Source: a bacterium (lineage in GTDB: Bacteria > JAMCPX01). Taken from it: a stretch of DNA of 10,774 nt. Position 1 is the stretch's first letter. Each line of letters begins with the position of its first letter. The notes under the pieces are model-generated. The model ran no database searches. It was given only the letters and a program-made list of their open reading frames with translations, and had not been told where the DNA came from. The DNA lies in assembly GCA_021800575.1 (NCBI GenBank), contig JAJYYW010000018.1, forward strand, positions 1-10,774, read 5' to 3'. Positions 1 through 7,655 of the stretch are shown piece after piece. A program made the position numbers and the translations under genes.

Positions 1-951
1 AAACCCTATTTTGAGAGGAGTATTTTTATACTCTATCTCTATTTCCTCCTTGACCTCGCCGATATCCGGTTCATTGCTTTCTACCACGAAGCTGTCTGGC
101 TGCAGGCTGAATATGACCCGCGATATCTTCTCCTGATAGATCGACTGCGCACGCTTGACCGCGGCAATCAGTGCTTCTTTTTTGATCTTGATGTTGATCT
201 TTGTCTCCGGCGGTATGACCGACTTGTAATCGGGAAAATCATAATCGAGCAGGCGTATCTGAATAACTGTATTTCCAATCTTCACAATAAAATTTTTATT
301 TTTTTCTATGGCTACCCCGATTTCTTGTTCCGTGCCGATTTTTTTTATCTCATACAGGCCTTTGCGCGGAACGATGATCCCTTTCGTGAGTCCCTCAAGA
401 GAGCCGATCTCTTCATCCTCGTACATCGCGAGCCGGTGACTATCCGTTGCAACACAGCGTAATTTGTCAGCCATTTTCTCAATATAGACACCGTTCAGAC
501 TGTACTTCACCTCATCCATGGACGTCGCATAGATCGTCTTATCTATCATCATTAAGAGCTTCTCATACGAGACAGTCGTATATGCTCCCTTATACTCGTC
601 GATATGGGGAAAGTCATCAGCCTGCAGTACCTTCAGCCTTCCGGATATTCTTCCGGTACTGATCAGGATAAAACCGTTTTCCTGTTTGATGCGAATGTCC
701 GTGTCCGGCAGCTCCCTGATGTAATCATAAAACTTTTTTGCAGGTATGGATACCCGTCCCGGGGAAACAATATTACAGCTTATCGAACTGATAATGGTGA
801 CTTCGAGATCCGTACCGATGATGGTCAGGGTGTTCGTATCCGCGTTCATCAGGATATTGGATAAAATAGGCATTGTTGCTTTCCGTTCCGTAGCACCGAT
901 AACCTTACTGATCTCGATCATCAATATTCTTTTATCTATAGTCAGTTCCAT
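1..951 (-). CDS. dnaN: DNA polymerase III subunit beta (sliding clamp), partial
   Basis: The beta clamp is a ring-shaped dimer that tethers DNA polymerase III to DNA during replication. Translating the minus strand from the ATG at 951 gives 317 uninterrupted residues running off the window edge. The family is about 365-375 residues, so the last roughly 50, including the C-terminal tail that contacts the clamp loader, are missing. Visible family features are the N-terminal clamp fold with MPILSNIL (27-34), SPGRVSIPAKKFYDYIRELP (63-82), ADDFPHI (111-117), the hallmark ATDSHRLAM (168-176) and LDYDFPDY (235-242). The start is supported by an AGGAGAG ribosome site a few bases upstream. It lies downstream of dnaA in the same direction across a 188-bp spacer, the classical dnaA-dnaN order. 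Identity is firm from motifs and synteny; the truncation is a window artefact. Confidence 0.96.
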   Translation of the reverse strand, partial: MELTIDKRILMIEISKVIGATERKATMPILSNILMNADTNTLTIIGTDLEVTIISSISCNIVSPGRVSIPAKKFYDYIRELPDTDIRIKQENGFILISTGRISGRLKVLQADDFPHIDEYKGAYTTVSYEKLLMMIDKTIYATSMDEVKYSLNGVYIEKMADKLRCVATDSHRLAMYEDEEIGSLEGLTKGIIVPRKGLYEIKKIGTEQEIGVAIEKNKNFIVKIGNTVIQIRLLDYDFPDYKSVIPPETKINIKIKKEALIAAVKRAQSIYQEKISRVIFSLQPDSFVVESNEPDIGEVKEEIEIEYKNTPLKIGF

Positions 952-1139
952 GGTTCTCTCCTAATATTCTTTTTTAAATCTAATAGTAATAATGTGTGTT
1001 TAAAAAAAGAGGGAGTGTTGTATCTTCTTGAAATTATTATACCTCTGTCCGGTTTGTCTTTGTTTATGGCTCTGTTCATAGTTTGTTGAAAAATAATATA
1101 AAAAATAAATCGTAACTTATCAACAACTTTTTAAATATA
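952..1139. promoter_or_regulatory. dnaA-dnaN spacer with candidate DnaA boxes and dnaN promoter
   Basis: This AT-rich spacer between the end of dnaA and the start of dnaN holds two 9-mers resembling the DnaA box TTATCCACA: TTTTCAACA on the minus strand (1084-1092) and TTATCAACA on the plus strand (1117-1125). Each has A in place of the second C, so both are variants. A perfect TATAAT hexamer faces dnaN on the minus strand (1041-1036) without a convincing -35, so it could be a weak dnaN promoter. A run of TAR/TAA triplets at 981-993 resembles DnaA-trios but is about 90 bp from the boxes. Assignments are by inspection only. Confidence 0.4.
1084..1125. promoter_or_regulatory. Two variant DnaA boxes in opposite orientation
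   Basis: TGTTGAAAA at 1084-1092 (TTTTCAACA on the minus strand) and TTATCAACA at 1117-1125 flank an AT-only-like stretch. The plus-strand copy differs from TTATCCACA at one position and the other at two. The same TTTTCAACA variant recurs at 2535-2543 on the other side of dnaA, which makes coincidence less likely in this small AT-rich sample, although it does not prove binding. Confidence 0.4.
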
Positions 1140-2453
1140 TTATCCCAATCCTTTTTTGATTTTTTCAACAGCATCTTTGATGCTCTGGTTTTCCTGTATC
1201 ATCGCCGCTATTTTATTCACGGAATGAATAACGGTGGAGTGATCCTTGTTTCCGAACTGAAGTCCTATCTCGGGGTAGGAGGCGTTCGTCAGCGTTCGGG
1301 ACAGAAACATTGCGATCTGCCGCGGAAGTGCGATAAACTTCATCCGTTTTGCGGAAAGAAGATCCGATACCTTGAGCTTGAAGTGCATTGCAACGGCTTT
1401 TTGGATATCATCGATGGTGAGCCATTTATCCTTCTTTCTGATCAGTCCTGACAGGACTTCCTTCGCCACATGGATGTTGAGCTTTGTTTTGGTCAGGATT
1501 GCGTACGCGGAAAGACGGGTAAGATAGCCTTCCAGCTCCCGGATGTTCGACTGGGTATTGTACGCGAGAAAAAATGCTATCTCGTCATCGATGAGGATAT
1601 GATCGTCTTCCGCCTTCTTCTTGATGATGGCGACCTTTGTCTCGATGTCGGGTACCTGGATGTCTGCGATAAGTCCCATCTCAAACCGGCTCCGCAGGCG
1701 TTCCTCGATGTTCGGTATTTCTTTTGGAAGCTTGTCCGACGTAAAGACGATCTGTTTTTTTTCTTCATAGAGTGTGTTGAACGTGTGGAACATTTCCTCC
1801 TGTGATCGTTCCTTGTTCGAGATGAACTGGATGTCGTCGATCAATAGAACATCGCAGTTCCGGTATACCTCCCTGAACATATCCATCTTCCGGTCCCTGA
1901 GGTGATTGACGAGGTCGTTCACGAAGTTCTCGGTCGTGATGTAAATGATGTTCAGGCCCGTATGGTCATCGTTGATAAGATTCCCGATCGCATTGATCAC
2001 GTGCGTTTTTCCCAGACCAACACCGCCGTAGATGAAGAGCGGATTGTATGCCCTCCCGGGGTTCTGCGAAACGGCAACCGCAGCGGCACTTGCGAATTTA
2101 TTGGATTCGCCGACCACGTAATTATCGAAAGTATAGTTCTTGAGCAGTCCTTTTGAGTTGTTCGTGGGAGCATATTCAACAGGGAGTAAGTTCTGTTTGT
2201 TGACCTCTAATTCTTCTCTCTGGTCGATAACCAGCTCAACACTCATAGCATCATTGAGAAGAGATCGGGCCAATTTAACGATATCTTCATGATAATGGCT
2301 TTTTATCCAGTCCAGCGAAAAATCATCAGGGACTCCAAGCACAAGAGCATTATTATCGAAACTCACGGGATTTAAAATAGTTATCCATGGATCGTCATTG
2401 GTATCCTTATACATACTTACAAGCTCTTTTTTTATCTTATCCCATGCTTCCAT
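1140..2453 (-). CDS. dnaA: Chromosomal replication initiator protein DnaA
   Basis: DnaA binds DnaA boxes at oriC, oligomerises with ATP and melts the origin. The 437-residue protein has all four domains. Domain I (about 1-75) begins MEAWDKI and contains the conserved W23-type region. A short linker ends near 103. The AAA+ domain starts at NYTFDNYVVG (106-115), with Walker A GGVGLGKTH (143-151), Walker B LLIDDIQF (203-210) and the RLRSRF arginine-finger box (252-257). Domain IV has the signature GNKDHSTVIHSVNKI (401-415), a variant of the usual G-x-RDHTTV form, and PRQIAMFL (377-384). Length is typical. AAGGGGG lies just before the ATG, supporting this start. A near-consensus promoter lies about 290 bp upstream (2739-2766), with DnaA boxes between it and the gene, suggesting autoregulation. 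dnaN follows in the same direction. Confidence 0.98.
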   Translation of the reverse strand: MEAWDKIKKELVSMYKDTNDDPWITILNPVSFDNNALVLGVPDDFSLDWIKSHYHEDIVKLARSLLNDAMSVELVIDQREELEVNKQNLLPVEYAPTNNSKGLLKNYTFDNYVVGESNKFASAAAVAVSQNPGRAYNPLFIYGGVGLGKTHVINAIGNLINDDHTGLNIIYITTENFVNDLVNHLRDRKMDMFREVYRNCDVLLIDDIQFISNKERSQEEMFHTFNTLYEEKKQIVFTSDKLPKEIPNIEERLRSRFEMGLIADIQVPDIETKVAIIKKKAEDDHILIDDEIAFFLAYNTQSNIRELEGYLTRLSAYAILTKTKLNIHVAKEVLSGLIRKKDKWLTIDDIQKAVAMHFKLKVSDLLSAKRMKFIALPRQIAMFLSRTLTNASYPEIGLQFGNKDHSTVIHSVNKIAAMIQENQSIKDAVEKIKKGLG

Positions 2454-2534
2454 AGAGCCCCCTTATAATTAGCATATAATTTGTTGTGTAACTTGTTGAG
2501 ATCAAAAGCAAACCAACGAGAGAAACACACAAGT

Positions 2535-2554
2535 TTTTCAACACCTGTGGAAAA
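2535..2554. promoter_or_regulatory. Paired facing DnaA boxes forming a near-palindrome
   Basis: TTTTCAACA (2535-2543, plus strand) faces TTTTCCACA (2554-2546, minus strand) across CC. The minus-strand copy fits the relaxed DnaA-box consensus TTWTNCACA exactly, and the plus copy has one change. A TATAAT hexamer on the minus strand at 2571-2566 would place a dnaA transcript start within or next to the palindrome, fitting DnaA autorepression. That promoter lacks a recognisable -35, so this is inference. Confidence 0.5.
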
Positions 2555-2738
2555 CCAAAATATTCATTATAATATAGATAGTTATAAGACATATGTTCTA
2601 TCTTTTTCCGGGTATATTCGCCGTTTTTTTTAGGCTTTTTGAAACAATATGTAGTATAGCTCCAAAAAATGGCCACAAGGCGTTGTTTTTATCTAAATTA
2701 TTGAAATATAAAAACATTTTAGACTTTTTCATGACTTC

Positions 2739-2766
2739 ATATTATGCAATAATTTGTGCTTGTCAA
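2739..2766 (-). promoter_or_regulatory. Sigma-70-type promoter reading toward dnaA
   Basis: On the minus strand TTGACA (2766-2761) is followed after 16 bp by TAATAT (2744-2739). The -35 is a perfect match and the -10 is close to TATAAT. Transcription would start near 2732 and give a leader of about 280 nt before the dnaA ATG at 2453, crossing the DnaA-box palindrome. No experimental start is known. Confidence 0.5.
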
Positions 2767-2924
2767 GCTTTTAATTATAAGTGCATTTACACCTGCAATA
2801 ACTTATTTTTTGAGTCTGGATGCAGTAGCTTACACATGACTTACAATTGACACGTTCAGAGGAGTATGCACACCATAGAGGTACGTTTTGAACAGGTAAA
2901 GCGAGGTTTGCATACGCTGCTATC

Positions 2925-4307
2925 ATGAAACAGACGACCATTATTACAGACGATACCATTGCAGCCATCAGTACGCCGCACGGCGAAGGTGCGCTTGGCA
3001 TAGTTCGCGTCAGCGGAAAAAAGACACACCGGGTTTTCCAGGAGGTCTTCTCTCCAGCAAAGCCGGTCAAGAGATACCAGAGCCACAGACTGTATTACGG
3101 TTCCATTGTTGATGGGACCACGTGCATAGACCAGGTCATGGCAGCCTTCTTCAAGGGGGATAAGACGTACACCGGTGAAGACATGCTCGAGATATTCACC
3201 CATGGCGGATCGAGCGTTGTCAATGCCGTATTGCAGCGGGTTTTAAAGGCAGGGGCGCGGCTCGCGGACAGGGGCGAGTTTACGCGGAGGGCATTCCTGC
3301 ACGGTAAGATGGACCTGCTCCAGGCCGAAGCCGTCCTCGATCTCATCAAGGCGGACACGGACTCAGCACGGAGACAGGCTATGGGCCAGATAACCGGGGT
3401 GTTATCCGAATTCATTACGTCCATACAGCATAAGCTTGTCCAGGTGAAGACCAATTTGGAGGTGATGATTGATTTCCCCGAGGAAGATGTTTCCCCGGTC
3501 GATCTGTTCGATCTGAAATTTATGCTCCAGGCGGCGCATGACGAGGTAACCCATGTGCTCGGCAGTTATGAGTACGCAAAGATGGTCCGTGAGGGCATCA
3601 GCAGCGTCATTGTGGGCAGGCCCAACGTGGGAAAATCCAGCCTGTTCAATGCAATCATCGGCGAAACCAGGGCTATCGTAACGCCCCATCCCGGGACCAC
3701 GAGAGATTATATAGTAGAAGCGGTCCACTATGAAGGTATAAAACTGGTGTTTACGGACACCGCAGGCATACGGCACAGCGAGGAGCCTGTCGAGAAGATC
3801 GGCATCGACATGACCCGCACGCTGGTGGAGCAGGCCGATACCATCGTCCTCGTTGTCGATCCGACGGCTGGCTCTTTGTACGAAGAGGAACTCTCCCTGG
3901 CACAGGCGCACGCCGGCGCTACCGTGGTCGCGATCAACAAAACGGATATCGCACCGGCAGACCGTATCGAGCAGACAAAAACGGCGTTCCGGGATTTTTC
4001 GGTCTTTCCCGTATCCGCGGTCACCCGCGACGGCATCGGGGCACTCCTTAACACTATTGCCGGACCCGCACGCGCGCCTTCACCTGAGAACACACCGGTC
4101 ATCAACAGGCACCGGCACAAGCAGGCACTGGAGCATATCGGCCTCGCGCTCCATGCAGCCATCAACCTCATCGATCAGCGGGCATTCCCGGAGATTGTCG
4201 CGGAAGAGGTGGACAGCGCCCTTGCCGGGTTGAAGGATCTGACCGGCGAAGTGACATCCCGGGACATTCTCGATAAAATATTTTCTGATTTCTGTATAGG
4301 AAAGTAA
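2925..4307 (+). CDS. mnmE: tRNA modification GTPase MnmE (TrmE)
   Basis: With MnmG, MnmE installs carboxymethylaminomethyl (or aminomethyl) groups on U34 of tRNAs reading NNA/NNG codons, using 5,10-methylene-THF and GTP hydrolysis. The 460 residues match family length. The N-terminal folate-binding domain starts DDTIAAISTPHGEGALGIVRVSG (9-31). The helical region contains RGEFTRRAFLHGKMDLLQAEAV. The inserted G domain has G1 GRPNVGKS (231-238), PGTTRDY, G3 DTAG (278-281) and G4 NKTD (338-341). The protein ends in the obligatory FCIGK, whose Cys is needed for modification. The ATG at 2925 is the only start, since an in-frame TGA lies about 20 bp upstream. Its ribosome site is weak (GCGAGG, rather far). 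It diverges from dnaA and heads the run leading to lspA. mnmG is not in the window. Confidence 0.97.
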   Translation: MKQTTIITDDTIAAISTPHGEGALGIVRVSGKKTHRVFQEVFSPAKPVKRYQSHRLYYGSIVDGTTCIDQVMAAFFKGDKTYTGEDMLEIFTHGGSSVVNAVLQRVLKAGARLADRGEFTRRAFLHGKMDLLQAEAVLDLIKADTDSARRQAMGQITGVLSEFITSIQHKLVQVKTNLEVMIDFPEEDVSPVDLFDLKFMLQAAHDEVTHVLGSYEYAKMVREGISSVIVGRPNVGKSSLFNAIIGETRAIVTPHPGTTRDYIVEAVHYEGIKLVFTDTAGIRHSEEPVEKIGIDMTRTLVEQADTIVLVVDPTAGSLYEEELSLAQAHAGATVVAINKTDIAPADRIEQTKTAFRDFSVFPVSAVTRDGIGALLNTIAGPARAPSPENTPVINRHRHKQALEHIGLALHAAINLIDQRAFPEIVAEEVDSALAGLKDLTGEVTSRDILDKIFSDFCIGK

Positions 4308-4308
4308 G

Positions 4309-4342
4309 GCCGCGTGCGGTGCACGCTCCAGGGTTGCGCGGC
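4309..4342 (+). other. Alternative hairpins in mnmE-mgsA gap
   Basis: GCGTGC (4312-4317) and GCACGC (4321-4326) form a perfect 6-bp stem with a GGT loop. GCCGCG (4309-4314) could instead pair with CGCGGC (4337-4342). No T-tract follows, so it is not an intrinsic terminator. It may be an attenuating or mRNA-processing hairpin, or merely GC-rich spacer. Confidence 0.3.
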
Positions 4343-4378
4343 AGAACAGTACGAAGACATACAAAGGAGATCGTTCAT

Positions 4379-4777
4379 ATGAACAGACGGGTGGTTGCGC
4401 TTGTTGCGCACGATTCCAAAAAACTGGACCTGGTGGAATGGGTGAAATACAACGAAGGTACACTCAGGGAATGCTCGGTGTACGCAACGAGGTCAACCGG
4501 GCAGGAGATAAAGCGGCACACCAGCCTTGCGGTGAACCTGCTGTTGAGCGGTCCGCACGGCGGTGATGCACAGACCGGAGCCATGATTGCCGAGGGCAAG
4601 ATAGATGTTCTCATCTTTCTGTGGGACCCGCTGACCCCCCAGCCGCACGACGTGGATGTCAAGGCATTACTGCGTCTCGCGGTGCTGTACAATATACCCA
4701 TGGCCTGCAACAGGGCAAGCGCGGATTTCCTTATCTCATCGCCCCTGTTCAACGCGAACAAACCAGCGGACGCATAG
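4379..4777 (+). CDS. mgsA: Methylglyoxal synthase
   Basis: MgsA converts dihydroxyacetone phosphate to methylglyoxal and phosphate, an overflow bypass of lower glycolysis in the cytoplasm. The 132 residues contain all family hallmarks: VALVAHD (6-12), the phosphate-binding and catalytic segment SGPHGGDAQTGAMI (57-70) with D63 as the presumed general base (E. coli D71), KIDVLIFLWDPL (74-85) and PHDVDVKALLRLA (89-101) with H90 and D93 matching E. coli H98 and D101. The C-terminus is shorter than in E. coli (152 residues) but like many other bacterial forms. The start at 4379 is chosen because AAGGAG precedes it and the protein then begins at the conserved beta-strand; an upstream in-frame ATG at 4319 would add 20 unconserved residues. 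It sits 71 bp after mnmE and 73 bp before ileS, an unusual placement among translation genes. Confidence 0.96.
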   Translation: MNRRVVALVAHDSKKLDLVEWVKYNEGTLRECSVYATRSTGQEIKRHTSLAVNLLLSGPHGGDAQTGAMIAEGKIDVLIFLWDPLTPQPHDVDVKALLRLAVLYNIPMACNRASADFLISSPLFNANKPADA

Positions 4778-4780
4778 ATC

Positions 4781-4802
4781 GGATCCCCGCGTTGCCGGGG
4801 TC
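4781..4802 (+). other. GC hairpin between mgsA and ileS
   Basis: CCCCG (4785-4789) pairs with CGGGG (4796-4800), extendable by GA/TC around a bulged T. The following bases are tctatatact rather than a clean T-run, so a Rho-independent terminator is doubtful. An isolated TTGACA at 4810-4815 follows but lacks a convincing -10, so a separate ileS promoter is possible but unproven. Confidence 0.25.
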
Positions 4803-4850
4803 TATATACTTGACAGAGTGTTTATTTTACCGGTAAAGGGTTAAGGTATT

Positions 4851-7655
4851 ATGGATTACAAAAGCACGCTCAATTTGACGAAAACAGATTTTACCATGAA
4901 GGCGGACCTGCCCAAAAAAGAACCGGACATCCTGAAGTTCTGGGAAGAACACGGTATCTACGAACAGATCATCGCGAAGAACAGCACCGGAAAGACATTC
5001 ATGCTGCACGATGGTCCTCCGTACGCCAACGGCCATATACACATCGGCCATGCGCTGAACAAGATCCTCAAGGATATCATCATTAAAGAAAAGGCGATGC
5101 AGGGATACAAGGCTGAGTACGTGCCCGGATGGGACTGCCACGGCCTGCCGATCGAACACAATGTCGATAAGGCCCTGGGACAGAAGAAACACACCCTGTC
5201 GAAACTGGAGATCCGCAGGGAGTGCCGGAAGTTTGCACAGCAGTTCGTCGATATCCAGAGACAGGAGTTCATCCGGCTCGGCGTTCTCGGCAGGTGGCAG
5301 GACCCCTACCTTACCATGAATTACGACTATGAGTCTGCGATCGTTGGGGAAGTATCGAAGATTATGCGCAACGGCTATGTTTACAAGGGAAAAAAGCCTG
5401 TTTATTGGTGTGCTCACGACGCTACCGCGCTTGCCGAGGCGGAGGTTGAATACGAGAACCATGTGTCTCCTTCTGTTTATGTAAGGTTCAGGGTCAGGGA
5501 CGATAAAGCAAAGTTGCCGGCGTCATTAAAAGATAAAAATGTTTATTTTGTAATATGGACGACGACTCCGTGGACACTGCCCGCAAACTTAGCCATCACG
5601 GTGCACCCGGAGCTTGAGTATGTTGCTTTCGGGGTCACGACAGATGTTGCCTCTGCTCCGGGAGAAACGTCATCACCGGTAGAGGATGTTTATATTGTTG
5701 CTCAGACTTTGCTAGAAGGTCTCAGGGACCCGGCGCAGGGGCTGCCGGGCTGGAATGAAGGACATAGTATAACCTCAATGAAGGGGAAAACCCTTGAAGG
5801 TATCGTTACGCAGCACCCCTTTTATCAGAGAGACTCGGTCATTACGCTCGGCGATTATGTTACAACGGACATAGGTACAGGTTGTGTTCATACTGCGCCT
5901 GGTCACGGCGCAGACGATTACCAGACCGGAGAGAGATACGGGCTTGAAGTTTATTCCCCGGTGGACAGGTACGGTAAATTTACAAAGGATGTGGAATTTT
6001 TCGGCGGTAAATTTGTATTCGATGCCAATAAAGACATAGTTGAAAAGCTCAAAGAAACCGGTGCGCTCTTAAAGCAGCTGGACTACCCGCATTCATATCC
6101 GCACTGCTGGAGGTGCAAGAAGCCTGTGATAACGAGGGCTACGGAGCAGTGGTTCATATCGGTTGAAAAACACGACCTGAGAAAAAACGCACTCAAGGCG
6201 ATAGATAGCGTGGCATGGATACCTTCCTGGGGCAAGGACAGGATACAAGGCATGCTCGAAACAAGGCCCGACTGGTGTATATCGAGGCAGCGCGTGTGGG
6301 GTGTTCCGATCCCCGTATTTTACTGCAAGGAATGCGGACAGAGCGTGGCTGACCCCGATATTGCATTGCAGGTATCCCGGCTCTTCAAAGAAAAGGGGGC
6401 GGATGCATGGTTTGAGCAGGAAGCCGGTTATTTTATACCGCCGGAGTATTCCTGTTCGAAATGCGGCAGCAAAAGTTTTGAGAAAGAAGAGAATATCTTA
6501 GACGTGTGGTTTGACTCCGGCGTGAGTCATGCTGTTGTACTGCAGCATACCAGGAATCTTGTCTGGCCCGCAGACCTGTATCTTGAGGGAAGCGATCAAC
6601 ACCGGGGATGGTTTCAGTCGACGCTGCTCGCATCCATGACTGCTGGCCACGGGATACCCTACCGGGCTGTGCTGACGCACGGGTTTGTCGTCGATGAGAA
6701 AGGCCGCAAGATGAGCAAGCAGCTCGGCAATGTCGTTGCACCCCAGGAGGTCATCGATAAGTACGGGGCCGATGTCCTGCGCCTGTGGGTTTCTGCAGAG
6801 GATTTCCGCGGCGATGTCAGCGTGTCGAAGGACATTTTGGAACGCCTGAAGGAGGCATACCGGAAGATCCGGAATACCATCAAGTTTATCCTCGGCAACC
6901 TGTACGACTTTGATCCTGCGCATGACCGGACAGCATACCGGGACATGCAGCGGGTCGATCGCTACATGGTGGACAAGACTGCTGAGCTTGTCCGGCGTAT
7001 CGATCGGGCGTATCAGGAGTATGATTTCCATATCGTCTATCATGCGGTTCTGGATTTTTGTGTCGTTGATCTGAGCTCCTTTTATCTGGACATTCTGAAG
7101 GACAGGCTGTACATCTCCCGGGCAGGCTCGCCGGCGAGGCGTTCTGCACAGACGGTGTTGTATGACATCCTGACGTCTCTCATTACCATCCTGGCACCGG
7201 TACTCTCGTTTACTGCAGAAGAGGCATGGAAGTATGTGCCCGGCAGGGAAACTGACAGCGTGTTTCTCACCGACCTTACCCGCACCAGGAAATTCCCTGA
7301 TCCGGAACAGGATATCGACCGGGATTATGAGCGGCTGAGGCTCATCCGGGATGAGGTGAACAAGGCACTAGAAATTCAGCGGGCGAACAAGACCATCGGA
7401 TCGTCGCTTGAGGCAATGATTGTCCTCGGGGCCGGAAAAGATGATCGCGCACTGCTGGAACGGTACCGGCAGAGCCTGAACGAGCTATTCATCGTTTCGC
7501 AGGTGGAACTGCAGGACGGCGCGGATGCATTGAGCGTAGAGGTACACAGGGCGCACGGACAAAAATGCGAGCGGTGCTGGAATTATTCCGACTCGGTCGG
7601 CGCGGATGCCGCATACCCGACGCTGTGCGGACGGTGTGTTGAGGCGATACGATGA
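4851..7655 (+). CDS. ileS: Isoleucine--tRNA ligase (IleRS)
   Basis: IleRS attaches isoleucine to tRNA-Ile and hydrolyses mischarged Val-tRNA-Ile. The 934 residues match the bacterial type 1 enzyme. The catalytic Rossmann fold has PPYANGHIHIGHA, with the HIGH motif at 64-67. The CP1 editing domain follows, including TTTPWTLPAN and GTGCVHTAPGHG. Next come WCISRQRVWGVPIP and a Cys pair set (C492, C495, C535, C538) leading to ILDVWFDSGVSH. The second active-site motif is KMSKQ (620-624), where most bacterial enzymes have KMSKS. The anticodon-binding helical domain ends in a zinc site C906/C909/C926/C929. The ATG at 4851 has TTAAGG upstream and gives the usual MDYKxTLNLxKTDF N-terminus. Its stop overlaps the lspA start (ATGA). 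Codons between about 5450 and 6560 look richer in ATA, GTT and AGG than the flanks. Confidence 0.98.
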   Translation: MDYKSTLNLTKTDFTMKADLPKKEPDILKFWEEHGIYEQIIAKNSTGKTFMLHDGPPYANGHIHIGHALNKILKDIIIKEKAMQGYKAEYVPGWDCHGLPIEHNVDKALGQKKHTLSKLEIRRECRKFAQQFVDIQRQEFIRLGVLGRWQDPYLTMNYDYESAIVGEVSKIMRNGYVYKGKKPVYWCAHDATALAEAEVEYENHVSPSVYVRFRVRDDKAKLPASLKDKNVYFVIWTTTPWTLPANLAITVHPELEYVAFGVTTDVASAPGETSSPVEDVYIVAQTLLEGLRDPAQGLPGWNEGHSITSMKGKTLEGIVTQHPFYQRDSVITLGDYVTTDIGTGCVHTAPGHGADDYQTGERYGLEVYSPVDRYGKFTKDVEFFGGKFVFDANKDIVEKLKETGALLKQLDYPHSYPHCWRCKKPVITRATEQWFISVEKHDLRKNALKAIDSVAWIPSWGKDRIQGMLETRPDWCISRQRVWGVPIPVFYCKECGQSVADPDIALQVSRLFKEKGADAWFEQEAGYFIPPEYSCSKCGSKSFEKEENILDVWFDSGVSHAVVLQHTRNLVWPADLYLEGSDQHRGWFQSTLLASMTAGHGIPYRAVLTHGFVVDEKGRKMSKQLGNVVAPQEVIDKYGADVLRLWVSAEDFRGDVSVSKDILERLKEAYRKIRNTIKFILGNLYDFDPAHDRTAYRDMQRVDRYMVDKTAELVRRIDRAYQEYDFHIVYHAVLDFCVVDLSSFYLDILKDRLYISRAGSPARRSAQTVLYDILTSLITILAPVLSFTAEEAWKYVPGRETDSVFLTDLTRTRKFPDPEQDIDRDYERLRLIRDEVNKALEIQRANKTIGSSLEAMIVLGAGKDDRALLERYRQSLNELFIVSQVELQDGADALSVEVHRAHGQKCERCWNYSDSVGADAAYPTLCGRCVEAIR

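Larger units (their letters stand above)
2454..2924. other. oriC: Candidate replication origin (oriC) between dnaA and mnmE
   Basis: This 471-bp spacer is strongly AT-rich, codes for nothing convincing and separates divergent dnaA-dnaN (leftward) from mnmE-mgsA-ileS-lspA (rightward), so transcription leaves it on both sides as expected around an origin. It contains a 20-bp near-palindrome of two facing DnaA-box-like 9-mers (2535-2554), a weaker related 9-mer TGTTGAGAT (2494-2502), long A/T runs at about 2560-2760 that could serve as the unwinding element, and a minus-strand promoter (2739-2766). On the plus strand, TTGTGC (2754-2759) and TATAAG (2776-2781) at 16-bp spacing and an isolated TTGACA (2847-2852) are weak candidates for the mnmE promoter. 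Origin function is inferred from layout and motifs. A classical cluster of many consensus boxes is not seen. Confidence 0.5.

Noticed and set aside
2593..2850. 85-codon plus-strand open frame in the dnaA-mnmE spacer
   Set aside because: It lies in the AT-rich origin-like spacer, has no ribosome site, low-complexity composition and overlaps promoter and unwinding-element candidates.
3402..3911. 169-codon open frame on the minus strand inside mnmE
   Set aside because: It lies opposite the conserved mnmE G domain, has no ribosome site or recognisable motif, and is explained as an antisense shadow of a GC-rich gene.
4781..4810. Rho-independent terminator after mgsA
   Set aside because: The GC stem is only five uninterrupted pairs and is not followed by a T-run, so termination is not supported; kept only as a hairpin.
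4827..5462. 211-codon open frame antisense to the ileS N-terminus
   Set aside because: It is opposite the HIGH-motif region of ileS, whose identity is certain. No family features appear in the antisense protein.
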